NCBI RefSeq assembly: GCF_030409525.1 | Contig: NZ_JAUFQB010000052.1 | Coordinates: forward strand, 1-35,612 | Direction: 5' to 3' | DNA length: 35,612 nucleotides | From: Kaistella yonginensis | GTDB lineage: Bacteria > Bacteroidota > Bacteroidia > Flavobacteriales > Weeksellaceae | Shown here: positions 17,987 through 25,976 of the stretch, piece after piece | How positions within the stretch are numbered: position 1 is the first letter of the stretch | How the letters are laid out: every line of letters begins with the position of its first letter | The notes under the pieces: model-generated | Told to the model about the DNA's origin: nothing | The model's database searches: none | The model's input: the letters and a program-made list of their open reading frames with translations, nothing else | Translations under genes and position numbers: made by a program

Positions 17987-19207
17987 ATGAAACAAATAAG
18001 ATATTTATTGAAAAGGGAATTCTACCTCTTTTTCACCAATAAAACAATGCTTTCCGTTTTCTTTTTAGCGCCGATTTTCTACGCTTTACTCATCGGCTTT
18101 ACATACAAATCCGGAAAAGTAGAAAATATTCCAGTCATCGTGGTCAACCACGACAATACGCCCTTGTCTAACCAAGTGGTGGAAATGTTGCAAGACAGCA
18201 AGGCTTTGAAAATTTTAAGCTATATCAACGAACCAGCGAATCTGAAAGATGAAACCATCAGAACAGAAGCAGCTGCTGTAATCGTAATTCCCGAGCGGTT
18301 TGAGGCGATGATGCTTCAGAAAAAATATCCCGAAGTGAACGTCTATGTCAATACCTCTAATGTTTTGACGGCGAATTTTGCGACAAAAGCAATTCAACTC
18401 ACCTTAGGAACATTTTCCGCCGGTGCTGAAATTAAAGCTTTGCAAAAAAAAGGAATGAATGCCGATTTGGCAAAAACCCAGTTTGAACCGTTTAAAGCCA
18501 ATTATATTACCCTCTTCAATACCACCAGTAATTATCTGATTTTCATGTGGCCTGCTATGATGGCGGTCGTTTTACAACAGGTGATTTTGTTGGCGATGGC
18601 GGTCACTTTTTCAGAAGAATTTAAAAGAGAATCATTCATTAAAGATTTTGCCGGAAAAGAGAAATATGCAGTGGTGGTAATGGCCATAAAATGCCTGCCA
18701 ATATGGATCTTTGCCAATTTCAATATTCTGTTTTTCTACCTGTGCAGTTTGTATTTTAGAATACCAGTGCCCGATAATCTGTGGAATTTCTTTCTAATCA
18801 CCGCCGTATTTGTAGTAGCAGCAACCAATTTGGGCGTTTTGGTCAGTATTTTAGTGCCCGATGCGTTGAAAGCAACCCAGTATTTAATGGTGATCGCTTC
18901 GCCAGCATTTATCATCAGTGGATTTACTTGGCCAACTTTTGCCATGCCCGGATTTATCAAAAGTTTTACCGCTATTATCCCTTTAACACCTTATTTGGAA
19001 GCCTTGAAAATCATGGTCGTGCAAAACGGTTCCGATTTTCTGACCCAAAAATATTTAATACATCTTTTAATTTTAGCCTGGGTTTATTTCATTTTAGGTT
19101 GGATTGCGCTGAAAATTAAAATTCATTTTCTATTTAAAAAATATAACATCTCTGAAAATTACCAAGAAGAAACGCATGAAGAAGAAAACCCAAATCTTAT
19201 TCTATAG
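17987..19207 (+). CDS. ABC-2 type transporter permease
   Basis: A 406-residue inner-membrane protein of the YhhJ/YbhS/YbhR type. The first membrane segment (about 20-40) is followed by a large periplasmic domain (about 45-185) containing IPVIVVNHDNTPLSNQVVEM, as is usual in this family. A cluster of five membrane segments then runs to about residue 380, with FIISGFTWPTFAMPGFIKSF between the last ones. It follows the adaptor by 26 bases and the operon ends in a terminator. No nucleotide-binding subunit is encoded here, so the pump must borrow an ATPase from elsewhere or work in an unknown way. Confidence 0.88.
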   Translation: MKQIRYLLKREFYLFFTNKTMLSVFFLAPIFYALLIGFTYKSGKVENIPVIVVNHDNTPLSNQVVEMLQDSKALKILSYINEPANLKDETIRTEAAAVIVIPERFEAMMLQKKYPEVNVYVNTSNVLTANFATKAIQLTLGTFSAGAEIKALQKKGMNADLAKTQFEPFKANYITLFNTTSNYLIFMWPAMMAVVLQQVILLAMAVTFSEEFKRESFIKDFAGKEKYAVVVMAIKCLPIWIFANFNILFFYLCSLYFRIPVPDNLWNFFLITAVFVVAATNLGVLVSILVPDALKATQYLMVIASPAFIISGFTWPTFAMPGFIKSFTAIIPLTPYLEALKIMVVQNGSDFLTQKYLIHLLILAWVYFILGWIALKIKIHFLFKKYNISENYQEETHEEENPNLIL

Positions 19208-19264
19208 GATAAGATCAATTTTCAGAAATTAAGAAAAGCAGTTTTCATACTGTTTGTTTGTTGG

Positions 19265-19302
19265 GAGCGTCCGGGTTTTATAATTCGGACGTTCTTTTTT
19301 TG
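19265..19302 (+). terminator. Rho-independent terminator of the efflux operon
   Basis: GAGCGTCCG pairs with CGGACGTTC (one G-T pair) over a 12-base loop, followed by seven or more T residues. Confidence 0.85.
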
Positions 19303-19470
19303 CGAAGCTATTTGACTTTGTCGAAGGTAGATCCATTATTTTTTTAGGGCAGACATTTCCGTCCTCCATTCCCGCTTTTTTGCTTCACTTCGTTCCGCAA
19401 AAAGAGCTCCATTCAGGCCGGGCTGCAGACTTCGCTGCGTTCAAAATTCAGTTTAATAACAAAGAACTTT
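19303..19470. repeat. GC-richer intergenic stretch, candidate dispersed repeat
   Basis: The space between the efflux terminator and the regulator gene is visibly richer in G+C than its surroundings. It holds two copies of TCCATTC (19365-19371, 19408-19414) flanking an imperfect hairpin (GCTTTTTTGC near 19374, GCAAAAAGAGC near 19397), and the related octamers GGGCAGAC and GGCTGCAGAC outside them. This looks like the short intergenic repeat families common in Flavobacteriia. It is in frame with the regulator and can be mistaken for an N-terminal extension. Confidence 0.4.
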
Positions 19471-19492
19471 CACCTATTCGTAAATCTTTCTC

Positions 19493-19500
19493 TATTTTTG
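19493..19500 (+). promoter_or_regulatory. -7 element of the Crp/Fnr-family gene
   Basis: TATTTTTG matches the Bacteroidota consensus. Transcription would begin about 19507, only a few bases before the TTG start at 19515, giving a nearly leaderless mRNA. Confidence 0.6.
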
Positions 19501-19514
19501 TAAAAACGAATACC

Positions 19515-20075
19515 TTGGAACTTCTTGATCAAATTTCAAAATACATAAAATTAGACGCTCTGACCGAGGATTTTTTCCGCAACGAGACGCAAACCAAAAC
19601 TTATGCAAAAGGTGAATTATTGAGCCAGCAAAATACCTACAACCGAAATGTGTATTACATGGAAGAAGGTTTGGCACGAACGTACTATTTCGAAAAAGGA
19701 AAAGATATTACCACTAATTTTTATTCCGAAGGAAAATCGTTTGGGAGCATCGACACTATTTTTAATAATGTCCCTTCTATTTATACCATTGAAACCTTAG
19801 AAGAAAGTACCATCACTTTTTGCGACTACAAAAAATTAGAAGATTTATGTGCGGTTTCTTTAACCTCTGCAAACTTTAGTCGGTTTTTGCTGGGGAATTT
19901 AATGACCCAAATGTCCAAACGGATCAGTTCCTTGCAACACATGACCGCTAAGGAGAAATACGCCCAACTTTTAGATGAAAATCCTAATATTATTCTGCGT
20001 GCTCCTTTGGGAATGATCGCATCCTATCTCGGTATTTCGCAGGAAACATTAAGCCGAATAAGAAGTGAAATTTAA
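19515..20075 (+). CDS. Crp/Fnr-family transcriptional regulator
   Basis: A 186-residue cytoplasmic regulator. The cyclic-nucleotide-binding-type beta-roll covers about 20-115, with the motif YYMEEGLARTYYFEKGKDIT. A long dimerisation helix follows (LLGNLMTQMSKRISSLQHM). The winged helix at the C-terminus reads LGMIASYLGISQETLSRIRS; its recognition helix has E-T-L-S-R, the ExxSR form that in Fnr reads TTGA half-sites. No ATG is available. The frame is open to a TTG at 19380, but that region is a repeat-like intergenic sequence and the promoter lies at 19493, so TTG 19515 is chosen. It directly follows the efflux operon and may regulate it. Confidence 0.85.
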   Translation: MELLDQISKYIKLDALTEDFFRNETQTKTYAKGELLSQQNTYNRNVYYMEEGLARTYYFEKGKDITTNFYSEGKSFGSIDTIFNNVPSIYTIETLEESTITFCDYKKLEDLCAVSLTSANFSRFLLGNLMTQMSKRISSLQHMTAKEKYAQLLDENPNIILRAPLGMIASYLGISQETLSRIRSEI

Positions 20076-20101
20076 AATGAGCCTATTTGCGTAAATAATT
20101 C

Positions 20102-20109
20102 TATTTTTG
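20102..20109 (+). promoter_or_regulatory. -7 element of the DUF1569 gene
   Basis: TATTTTTG lies 18 bases before the ATG at 20128. A TTTG at 20086-20089 is only 12 bases away, too near for a standard -33 element. Confidence 0.5.
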
Positions 20110-20127
20110 TTTAGAAAAAAATAAATT

Positions 20128-20583
20128 ATGCAAGACGTATTCACCACAAAAGAAGCTCAGAATTATATCGATAGAATCAACAAACTATCGCCTGAAACCA
20201 AAGGGAATTGGGGAAAAATGTCGGTTGACCAAATGTTGGCGCACTGCAATGTGACGTACGAAATGGTCTACGAACCGCAGAAACACAAAGCACCAAGCGG
20301 AATTGCAAAGTTTATTTTAAAGAATTTTGTAAAATCAAAGGTGGTAGGAGAAAAAAGCTATTCACGAAATTCCCCCACCGCACCGCAATTCGTTATTAAT
20401 GAAAGCCAGAATTTCGACTTGGAAAAAAAGCGGTTAATCGGTTTTATTCAAAAAACGCAACAATTAGGACGAGATGCATTTGATGGTAAAGAATCTTTTT
20501 CTTTTGGAAAACTCAAAGCCCAGGAATGGAACAACATGTTTGCAAAGCATCTGAATCATCACCTCGAACAGTTTGGAGTTTAA
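20128..20583 (+). CDS. DUF1569 (DinB-like) protein
   Basis: A 151-residue cytoplasmic protein. The N-terminal motif LSPETKGNWGKMSVDQMLAH followed by CN, and the C-terminal KHLNHHLEQFGV, match DUF1569, which has the four-helix DinB/YfiT fold. The His residues in these two motifs sit where DinB-type proteins bind metal. The biochemical activity is unknown. It has its own promoter element and leads a run of four small genes on the same strand with short gaps. Confidence 0.75.
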   Translation: MQDVFTTKEAQNYIDRINKLSPETKGNWGKMSVDQMLAHCNVTYEMVYEPQKHKAPSGIAKFILKNFVKSKVVGEKSYSRNSPTAPQFVINESQNFDLEKKRLIGFIQKTQQLGRDAFDGKESFSFGKLKAQEWNNMFAKHLNHHLEQFGV

Positions 20584-20586
20584 ATT

Positions 20587-21111
20587 ATGAAAAGTTTATT
20601 TATTTTATTTATATGTGTTTCAACTTTTTTATCAGCTCAAGTTCAGAATACTTTTCCGTACAAGAATCTTGATCTCTCGGAACAGCTTCTTAATAAAGAT
20701 ACTTTTTATGAAGGTCAGGCCAACAAAGATAAGAGGTATAAAGTAAAATTTGAGTCTGTTAAAAAGGATGTACAACAACCCGAAAGATATTTGGTGGTTG
20801 GCGTAACTGATTTTGAAGGAACGCGGCAGGAATTTCAGGGTGAAATTATTTTTAAAGAAAAATTCAGAGTAAGAGATTCTGTAGAAGGTATTTTGCTTTT
20901 TGGAGATTTTAATTTTAAAGAAAAACCAGAGCAGCTTTCTGGTGTTTTTATAGGAAAGATTAGGGTGCAGACGGATGAAACTTTGGTGAAAACCAATATG
21001 GCGGGAAATGTAACTTTCAAAGGAGACTTAAAAAAAGAGGATGGGAAAACAGACCAACTTTGGTTTGGTAATTTTCACCATTACGATATCGATAAAGTAA
21101 TTTTTAGATAA
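20587..21111 (+). CDS. Secreted protein of unknown function, first of a tandem pair
   Basis: A 174-residue exported protein with signal peptide ending FLSAQ (residue 18). I do not recognise the family. The mature part is beta-rich and follows a pattern shared with the next gene: a strand with Y-L-V-V-G, then TRQEFQGEII, FGDFNF, LSGVFIGKIRV, and near the end VTFKGDLKKE. The start lies three bases after the DUF1569 stop, so co-transcription is likely. It may be a small beta-barrel or calycin-like binding protein, but this is a guess from the pattern only. Confidence 0.7.
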   Translation: MKSLFILFICVSTFLSAQVQNTFPYKNLDLSEQLLNKDTFYEGQANKDKRYKVKFESVKKDVQQPERYLVVGVTDFEGTRQEFQGEIIFKEKFRVRDSVEGILLFGDFNFKEKPEQLSGVFIGKIRVQTDETLVKTNMAGNVTFKGDLKKEDGKTDQLWFGNFHHYDIDKVIFR

Positions 21112-21124
21112 TAACACCCGAATC

Positions 21125-21595
21125 ATGAAAAAATTAACCTTATTATTGCTGCTGTTCAGTACTTATATATTTGCCCAAATGCCCAATATTTCCAGCGTTT
21201 GGATGAACAATTCCCAACCTTATATTGGGACCATCAGTTCGGCAAAATTACCGATGAAAGTGAAAATTAACTTTTCTGAACAGAATAAAATGAACGATCA
21301 GGAATATTTTATTTCAGGTTTTTCTTTGGTAGAAAATACAAATACAAAATTTGAAGGCAAGCTGAAAATTAATAAATATAAACCGGGCAAAAAAAGAAAT
21401 ACCGTTTTTGGTGATTATGAATTGGCGGAAGAAGCTACAGGTAAACATTCCGGAATTTTAAAAGGAAAGTTCATTTATACGTTTATGTGGAATAAAAAAA
21501 CCGAAAAGATTGATAACCAGTTCATTCAATTCATCGGTGATTGGAACAGTTATGATGGAAAATTAAATTATTCAACCCTTTGGAAAAATCAATAA
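21125..21595 (+). CDS. Secreted protein of unknown function, second of a tandem pair
   Basis: A 156-residue exported protein with signal peptide MKKLTLLLLLFSTYIFAQ. It is not a family I can name. The order of motifs parallels the previous protein: KVKINFSEQNK, YFISGFSLVE, TKFEGKLKINK, FGDYEL, SGILKGKFIYT and FIGDWNSYDGKL. The shared F-x-G, FGD(F/Y) and SG-x(3)-GK positions point to an old duplication with strong divergence. It starts 13 bases after the first protein ends. Both probably act in the periplasm. Confidence 0.7.
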   Translation: MKKLTLLLLLFSTYIFAQMPNISSVWMNNSQPYIGTISSAKLPMKVKINFSEQNKMNDQEYFISGFSLVENTNTKFEGKLKINKYKPGKKRNTVFGDYELAEEATGKHSGILKGKFIYTFMWNKKTEKIDNQFIQFIGDWNSYDGKLNYSTLWKNQ

Positions 21596-21608
21596 TACAA
21601 GCAAAATT

Positions 21609-22055
21609 ATGGCAACAATTAATCCTTACCTAACCTTTGATGGTCAGTGCGAAGAAGCATTTAATTTCTATAAATCGGTTTTTGGCGGCGAATTCACTTA
21701 TCTTTCAAAATTTGGTGAAATGCCACCGGTGGAGGGCATGCCATCACTTTCTGATGAAGTTAAAAATAGAATTTTGCATATTTCGTTGCGCGTCTCACCC
21801 AGTACAATTTTAATGGGAAGCGATTTTATACCTGGGATGCACGATCAAGTGGTCGGAAATAATATTTCGATTTCAATCGATACCAAATCAGAATCGGAAG
21901 CCGAAGGTATTTTTAATGGGCTTGCGCGCCGTGCGAAGGTGACCATGCCATTGGAAAATACATTTTGGGGTGCGTATTTCGGGATGTTAACCGATGATTT
22001 TGGCGTAAACTGGATGGTGAATTATGATGATCCCGCGAAAATTCAACCCCATTAA
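21609..22055 (+). CDS. PhnB-like VOC-superfamily protein
   Basis: A 148-residue cytoplasmic protein of the glyoxalase/bleomycin-resistance fold. The signature INPYLTFDGQCEEAFNFYKS, followed by VFGGEF, is typical of the PhnB / 3-demethylubiquinone-methyltransferase-like group. ISISIDTKSESEAEGIFNGL marks the second beta-alpha-beta module, and FWGAYFGMLTDDFGVNWMVN is the standard ending. Many such proteins are of unknown substrate and this one has no telling neighbour. It ends the plus-strand run, facing the convergent thiolase gene. Confidence 0.85.
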   Translation: MATINPYLTFDGQCEEAFNFYKSVFGGEFTYLSKFGEMPPVEGMPSLSDEVKNRILHISLRVSPSTILMGSDFIPGMHDQVVGNNISISIDTKSESEAEGIFNGLARRAKVTMPLENTFWGAYFGMLTDDFGVNWMVNYDDPAKIQPH

Positions 22056-22061
22056 TTCCCT

Positions 22062-22101
22062 ATATTTTAAAAATCCTTTCCCTCTTTTTAGGAGGGAAAG
22101 G
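22062..22101 (-). terminator. Rho-independent terminator of the thiolase gene
   Basis: A perfect 10-bp inverted repeat, CCTTTCCCTC/GAGGGAAAGG, with a 7-base loop. On the minus strand it is followed by ATTTTTAAAAT, so it best serves the thiolase gene; on the plus strand no T run follows. Confidence 0.75.
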
Positions 22102-22121
22102 GTTGAATACTGGCAGATCAA

Positions 22122-23336
22122 TTACTTTGTCGAATTTTCTAAAATAATGGCATAACCTTGTCCAACTCCAATACACATGGTTGCCAGCGCATATTTTTTT
22201 CCGGATTTTTGCAGTTCTAAGGCGGCAGAATAGGTGATTCTGGTTCCACTCATTCCCAGCGGATGACCGAGCGCAATGGCACCACCATTTACGTTGACTC
22301 GGGGATCGTTAGTGGCAATTCCGAGTTCTTTTAAACAAGCAATACTTTGCGCCGCAAAAGCTTCATTCAATTCAATAATATCAATTTGATCTAAGGTGAG
22401 GCCCGCTCTTTTTAACGCTAATTTAGTAGCTTCTACCGGACCGATTCCCATGATTCGGGGTTCAACACCAACTACAGCGGAACAAACTATTTTTGCCAAA
22501 GGTTTTAAATTATATTTTGTCACCGCTTCCTCAGAGGCAATAATTACTGCAGCAGCACCATCATTTAGTCCTGAGGCATTTCCTGCCGTTACCGTTCCGT
22601 TTTCTTTAATAAAAGCGGGTCTTAATTTCCCTAAGATCTCTAACGTGGAAGTAGGCTTAATGAATTCGTCTTTATTAATCACAATTGCCTCACCTTTTTT
22701 TTGTGAAATCATCACCTCCGAAATTTCTTCCCCCAAACGGCCAGATTCCTGTGCTTTCTTTGCTTTCATTTGAGAATTAAAGGCGAAGACATCCTGTTCC
22801 TCACGGGAAATTTTATACATATCAGCAAGGTTTTCTGCTGTTTTTCCCATGGCCTCAATGCCGTACATTTTTTCCATCGTTGGGTTGATAAACCGCCATC
22901 CAAAACTAGAATCATACATTTTGGAATCAGTCCCAAAGGCCGACTCAGATTTGGACAGAACATAAGGTGCACGCGACATTCCCTCCACACCACCAGCGAT
23001 AAAAAGATCGCCTTCCTCTGCTTTGATGGCTCTCATTGCTTGAACAATCGAACTCATTCCTGACGCACAGAGGCGGTTAACAGTTTCCCCCGGAACAGGC
23101 ACCGGAATACCAGCCAAAAGCAAAGCCATTCTTGCGATATTCCGATTGTCTTCACCTGCTTGATTTGCACAGCCGATAATTACATCATCTATTTGATCTA
23201 AAGGTAAATTCGGATTTTTTTCGATGAGACTTTTCAGTACAGAAGCCATTAAATCATCAGTTCTGACCGGCGCTAAATTTCCTTTAAAATTTCCAATGGC
23301 TGACCGGGTTCCATCGATGATATAGGCATTTTTCAT
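22122..23336 (-). CDS. Thiolase, 3-oxoadipyl-CoA thiolase (PcaF/PaaJ)-like
   Basis: A 404-residue thiolase. The nucleophilic Cys is in [10 protein letters not shown] (about C90). The second Cys and the His are in [12 protein letters not shown] and [16 protein letters not shown]. The stretch [19 protein letters not shown] and the motif GWRFINP are characteristic of the PcaF/PaaJ branch, which cleaves 3-oxoadipyl-CoA to succinyl-CoA and acetyl-CoA. No other ring-degradation gene is near, so it may instead serve beta-oxidation or acetoacetyl-CoA metabolism. The gene stands alone, with its own terminator. The ATG at 23336 gives a normal N-terminus ([14 protein letters not shown]). Confidence 0.88.
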   Translation of the reverse strand: MKNAYIIDGTRSAIGNFKGNLAPVRTDDLMASVLKSLIEKNPNLPLDQIDDVIIGCANQAGEDNRNIARMALLLAGIPVPVPGETVNRLCASGMSSIVQAMRAIKAEEGDLFIAGGVEGMSRAPYVLSKSESAFGTDSKMYDSSFGWRFINPTMEKMYGIEAMGKTAENLADMYKISREEQDVFAFNSQMKAKKAQESGRLGEEISEVMISQKKGEAIVINKDEFIKPTSTLEILGKLRPAFIKENGTVTAGNASGLNDGAAAVIIASEEAVTKYNLKPLAKIVCSAVVGVEPRIMGIGPVEATKLALKRAGLTLDQIDIIELNEAFAAQSIACLKELGIATNDPRVNVNGGAIALGHPLGMSGTRITYSAALELQKSGKKYALATMCIGVGQGYAIILENSTK

Positions 23337-23422
23337 TTTATTTTTTTTAATAAGCGTAAATTTAAGAAAATAAAAAAGACTTCCAGAAAAGGAAATCTTA
23401 TGCGATTTAAAACAATTCTCAG

Positions 23423-24193
23423 TTATTGTGCGTTAATCAATTTACTGGAAAAAATTTTCCAACAACTGCTAACGAATATAATACCTGCGGTAGATAGTGC
23501 AGCAAAATAAATCACCTGACTTTCTGCTTTGTTTACCACTGCAATGGCAATTAGAGCCCAAACTGCTACGAGTGCGAAGAAAGGTGCATTTTTTTTCCAG
23601 ATCATTATGATATGGATGAATGAGGCAATGATTATTAAAATTATTGTCCAGTTCACTTCTGAAGCTCCCCAACCATTCCAGTCGATTTTCTTGAGCCAGG
23701 CTGCAGTGGCTGCAATGAGAGCTACACTAACCCAACCCGCATAAATTTGAAAAGGAATATTGATGAACCATTTTTGGGCTGAGGACGAATTATAGAGCAA
23801 GGCGTGCCAAAGTATTTTTAATAGCGCAAGAAGAAATACGACCATCACGATTACTGATAAGCCTGTGTAACCATAGAGCCACAATACAATCCAGGTGCAA
23901 TTTGCCAGACATGAAATCACAAACCACCAACCGATCTTTTCTAGCAGTTCATCAGCTTCATTCTTTTTGGGATTAAATAAACTTCGACCCGTATAAAATA
24001 CGAAACCAATGAGCAGTAAATAAATAAGACCCCAAATAGAAAAGGCATAGCCAGCCGGTGTAAACAGATTTTGGTTATCTGCTGATACGTTCCCAATCGT
24101 TTTACCATTGAAGACTCCCGTATTGCTTAGGTAATTAAATACGATTGTGGTTATTAAAAAGAAGCCATTCGCGATTTGTAATGTTTTTATCAT
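23423..24193 (-). CDS. TspO/MBR-related membrane protein
   Basis: A 256-residue integral membrane protein with about eight hydrophobic segments. The motif LFTPAGYAFSIWGLIYLLLI in the second segment and the tryptophan-rich NCTWIVLWLYG and WFINIPFQIYAGWVSVALIA are those of the TspO/MBR-related family of long bacterial proteins, which have extra segments compared with the 160-residue TspO. Ligand and function in Bacteroidota are not established. It is transcribed separately from the thiolase by about 90 bases. Confidence 0.7.
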   Translation of the reverse strand: MIKTLQIANGFFLITTIVFNYLSNTGVFNGKTIGNVSADNQNLFTPAGYAFSIWGLIYLLLIGFVFYTGRSLFNPKKNEADELLEKIGWWFVISCLANCTWIVLWLYGYTGLSVIVMVVFLLALLKILWHALLYNSSSAQKWFINIPFQIYAGWVSVALIAATAAWLKKIDWNGWGASEVNWTIILIIIASFIHIIMIWKKNAPFFALVAVWALIAIAVVNKAESQVIYFAALSTAGIIFVSSCWKIFSSKLINAQ

Positions 24194-24266
24194 GAGAACA
24201 AAATTTTTAAATGATTTAATATTAATTTAAGCGATAAACTTCCTGCAATTTAAAGAATAATTTTTT

Positions 24267-25361
24267 TTATTCATAGGATTCCCACCATTTTTCATATACT
24301 TTAGAATCATCATTCAAGAAGGTTTTTTCGCCAATTTTTGGAGTGAGAATTTTTAAATTTTCATCGTTTGCTGCGGTGATTCTTTTCAAAGGTTCATCCC
24401 AGGGATGGGTCGCTAAAACGAATTTTGAGTGATGGACGGGCAGCATCTTTTCAGCATTTAAATCTTTCATCGCCTGCAATTGCTCGGTAGGAACCATATG
24501 GATATACCTCCAATCCTGATGGTATTGACCCGTTTCCAGAATCGCCAAATCAAAAGAGCCGAATTTCTCACCGATTTTTTTAAAATGATCATCATAGCCA
24601 CTATCCCCACCGATGAAAATGTTCTGCGTGGGCGTAATCAAAGCGAAACTCGCCCAAATTGTCTGATTTCTTTTTAAGCCTCGACCAGAAAAATGGCGGC
24701 TTGGTTCACAATATATTTTGAATCCATTTCCTAAATCAAAATCTTCGTGCCAATCAAGTTCAATAATTTGCGATGTTTCATACTTCCACAATTCCAGATG
24801 TTCGCCCGTTCCAAGACCGGTAATAACCTTGTTAACTTTTGACCGCAGTTGGGTCACTGTTCTATAATCCAGATGATCCCAATGATCGTGCGTGAGGATT
24901 AAATAGTCCAGTTCTGGAATATCACTTGCGGAATAAAAATCGGTGCCAGGGATGGCTTTTCCCATAAAAGAGAAAGGCGCAGCATTTCCACTGAATACAG
25001 GATCGACCATTATTTTTTTGCCATCGATTTGCATAAAATAAGAAGAATGACCAAACCAAATCAAAACATTTTCATCAGCGCTGAGATTCTGTAAATCTGT
25101 TTTATTAAAATTAAAATTTTGGGTTGGCTTTTTTCGGGGGGCTTTTCCAAATAAAAATCGAAACATCACCTTTCCCATATTTGTCTCCTCTGCCAATTGT
25201 GGCGTTGGATGTATATTCTGGAATGCACCACCTTTGAAATGAGGGGATTTCAGAATGCGTTTAAGTCTTTGTCCAGAAGGTTTTCTTCCGAATTGCGGAT
25301 GTTTTGCGATATAAAAAATACCAGCAGCAAATAGAAGAAAAATAAATAAAATTAATATCAT
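24267..25361 (-). CDS. MBL-fold metal-dependent hydrolase (NAPE-PLD/UlaG-like)
   Basis: A 364-residue enzyme with one N-terminal membrane segment (about 1-20), so it is probably anchored at the inner membrane. The metal-binding motif THDHWDHLDY gives H-x-H-x-D-H. Further ligands lie in EPSRHFSGRG and GGDSGYDDHF, with a final His in MLPVHHSKF. The preceding LIWFGHSSYFMQIDG is the typical first strand pair of the Lactamase_B_2 group, which includes UlaG lactonases and NAPE-hydrolysing phospholipase D. The N-terminal FKGGAFQNIHPTPQ resembles the NAPE-PLD-like subgroup. Substrate unknown. Confidence 0.85.
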   Translation of the reverse strand: MILILFIFLLFAAGIFYIAKHPQFGRKPSGQRLKRILKSPHFKGGAFQNIHPTPQLAEETNMGKVMFRFLFGKAPRKKPTQNFNFNKTDLQNLSADENVLIWFGHSSYFMQIDGKKIMVDPVFSGNAAPFSFMGKAIPGTDFYSASDIPELDYLILTHDHWDHLDYRTVTQLRSKVNKVITGLGTGEHLELWKYETSQIIELDWHEDFDLGNGFKIYCEPSRHFSGRGLKRNQTIWASFALITPTQNIFIGGDSGYDDHFKKIGEKFGSFDLAILETGQYHQDWRYIHMVPTEQLQAMKDLNAEKMLPVHHSKFVLATHPWDEPLKRITAANDENLKILTPKIGEKTFLNDDSKVYEKWWESYE

Positions 25362-25421
25362 TGGGGAAATTAAATAGTGAAAAATAGAGTACGAAATTAA
25401 ACCAAATATTTATCATGTTCC

Positions 25422-25453
25422 TTGTTTCACATATCCAAATTTGCGTATTTTTA
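25422..25453 (+). promoter_or_regulatory. Candidate promoter of the SRPBCC gene
   Basis: TTG at 25422-25424, 21 bases, then TATTTTTA at 25446-25453, one base off the TAnnTTTG consensus. The ATG follows 38 bases later. Confidence 0.35.
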
Positions 25454-25491
25454 GGTAGTGAAATAGTAGTAACCCTTAAAATTATAAAGTT

Positions 25492-25917
25492 ATGCACGAT
25501 AATGTAGTAATTAAACAGCGAGTCAATGCGCCAATTGCAAAAGTGTGGAGCGCCCTTACAGACAGTTCTCAAATGAAAAATTGGTATTTTGATATTGCCG
25601 ATTTCAGTACTGATTTACACACCGAATTTAGTTTTTACGAGCCAGGTGGTGAAAATAAATACCAACATCACGGTCAGATTTTAGAAGTAATTCCACAGGA
25701 AAAACTGAAGTATACGTGGTCTTATCCAGAGTTTTCTAAGGATAAAACAATCGTAAAATGGAATCTTCAAGACGAAGGTGATCAAACTTTGGTTATCCTT
25801 ACTCATAAAGGTTTAGAGAACTTTGATCATCTCGGCGAAGAATTTCATAAAGAACAATTTGAAAAAAACTGGACTGAAATTGTAGCTGAAAAGTTGAAAA
25901 ATTTTGTTGAAAATTAA
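25492..25917 (+). CDS. SRPBCC (AHSA1-like) domain protein
   Basis: A 141-residue cytoplasmic protein with a single START/Bet v1-like fold. The N-terminal pattern VIKQRVNAPIAKVWSALTDS and the strand LEVIPQEKLKYTWSYPEF, followed later by LTHKGLENF, are typical of the AHSA1/SRPBCC group, small proteins that bind hydrophobic ligands or assist protein folding. No partner can be deduced. It is read in the opposite direction to the genes on both sides and ends at a two-way terminator shared with tatC. Confidence 0.82.
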   Translation: MHDNVVIKQRVNAPIAKVWSALTDSSQMKNWYFDIADFSTDLHTEFSFYEPGGENKYQHHGQILEVIPQEKLKYTWSYPEFSKDKTIVKWNLQDEGDQTLVILTHKGLENFDHLGEEFHKEQFEKNWTEIVAEKLKNFVEN

Positions 25918-25938
25918 TTTTCCTATTTAAAAAATATA

Positions 25939-25965
25939 AAACACGCCCTCGAGCGTGTTTTTTTT
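25939..25965. terminator. Bidirectional terminator between SRPBCC gene and tatC
   Basis: A perfect 8-bp inverted repeat, AAACACGC/GCGTGTTT, with a 6-base loop, T run on the plus side and an AT-rich run on the other, serves the two convergent genes. Confidence 0.85.
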
Positions 25966-25976
25966 ATGACCAAAGA

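Noticed and set aside
22396..23063. Two plus-strand ORFs inside the thiolase gene
   Set aside because: Shadows of a strongly supported thiolase on the opposite strand.
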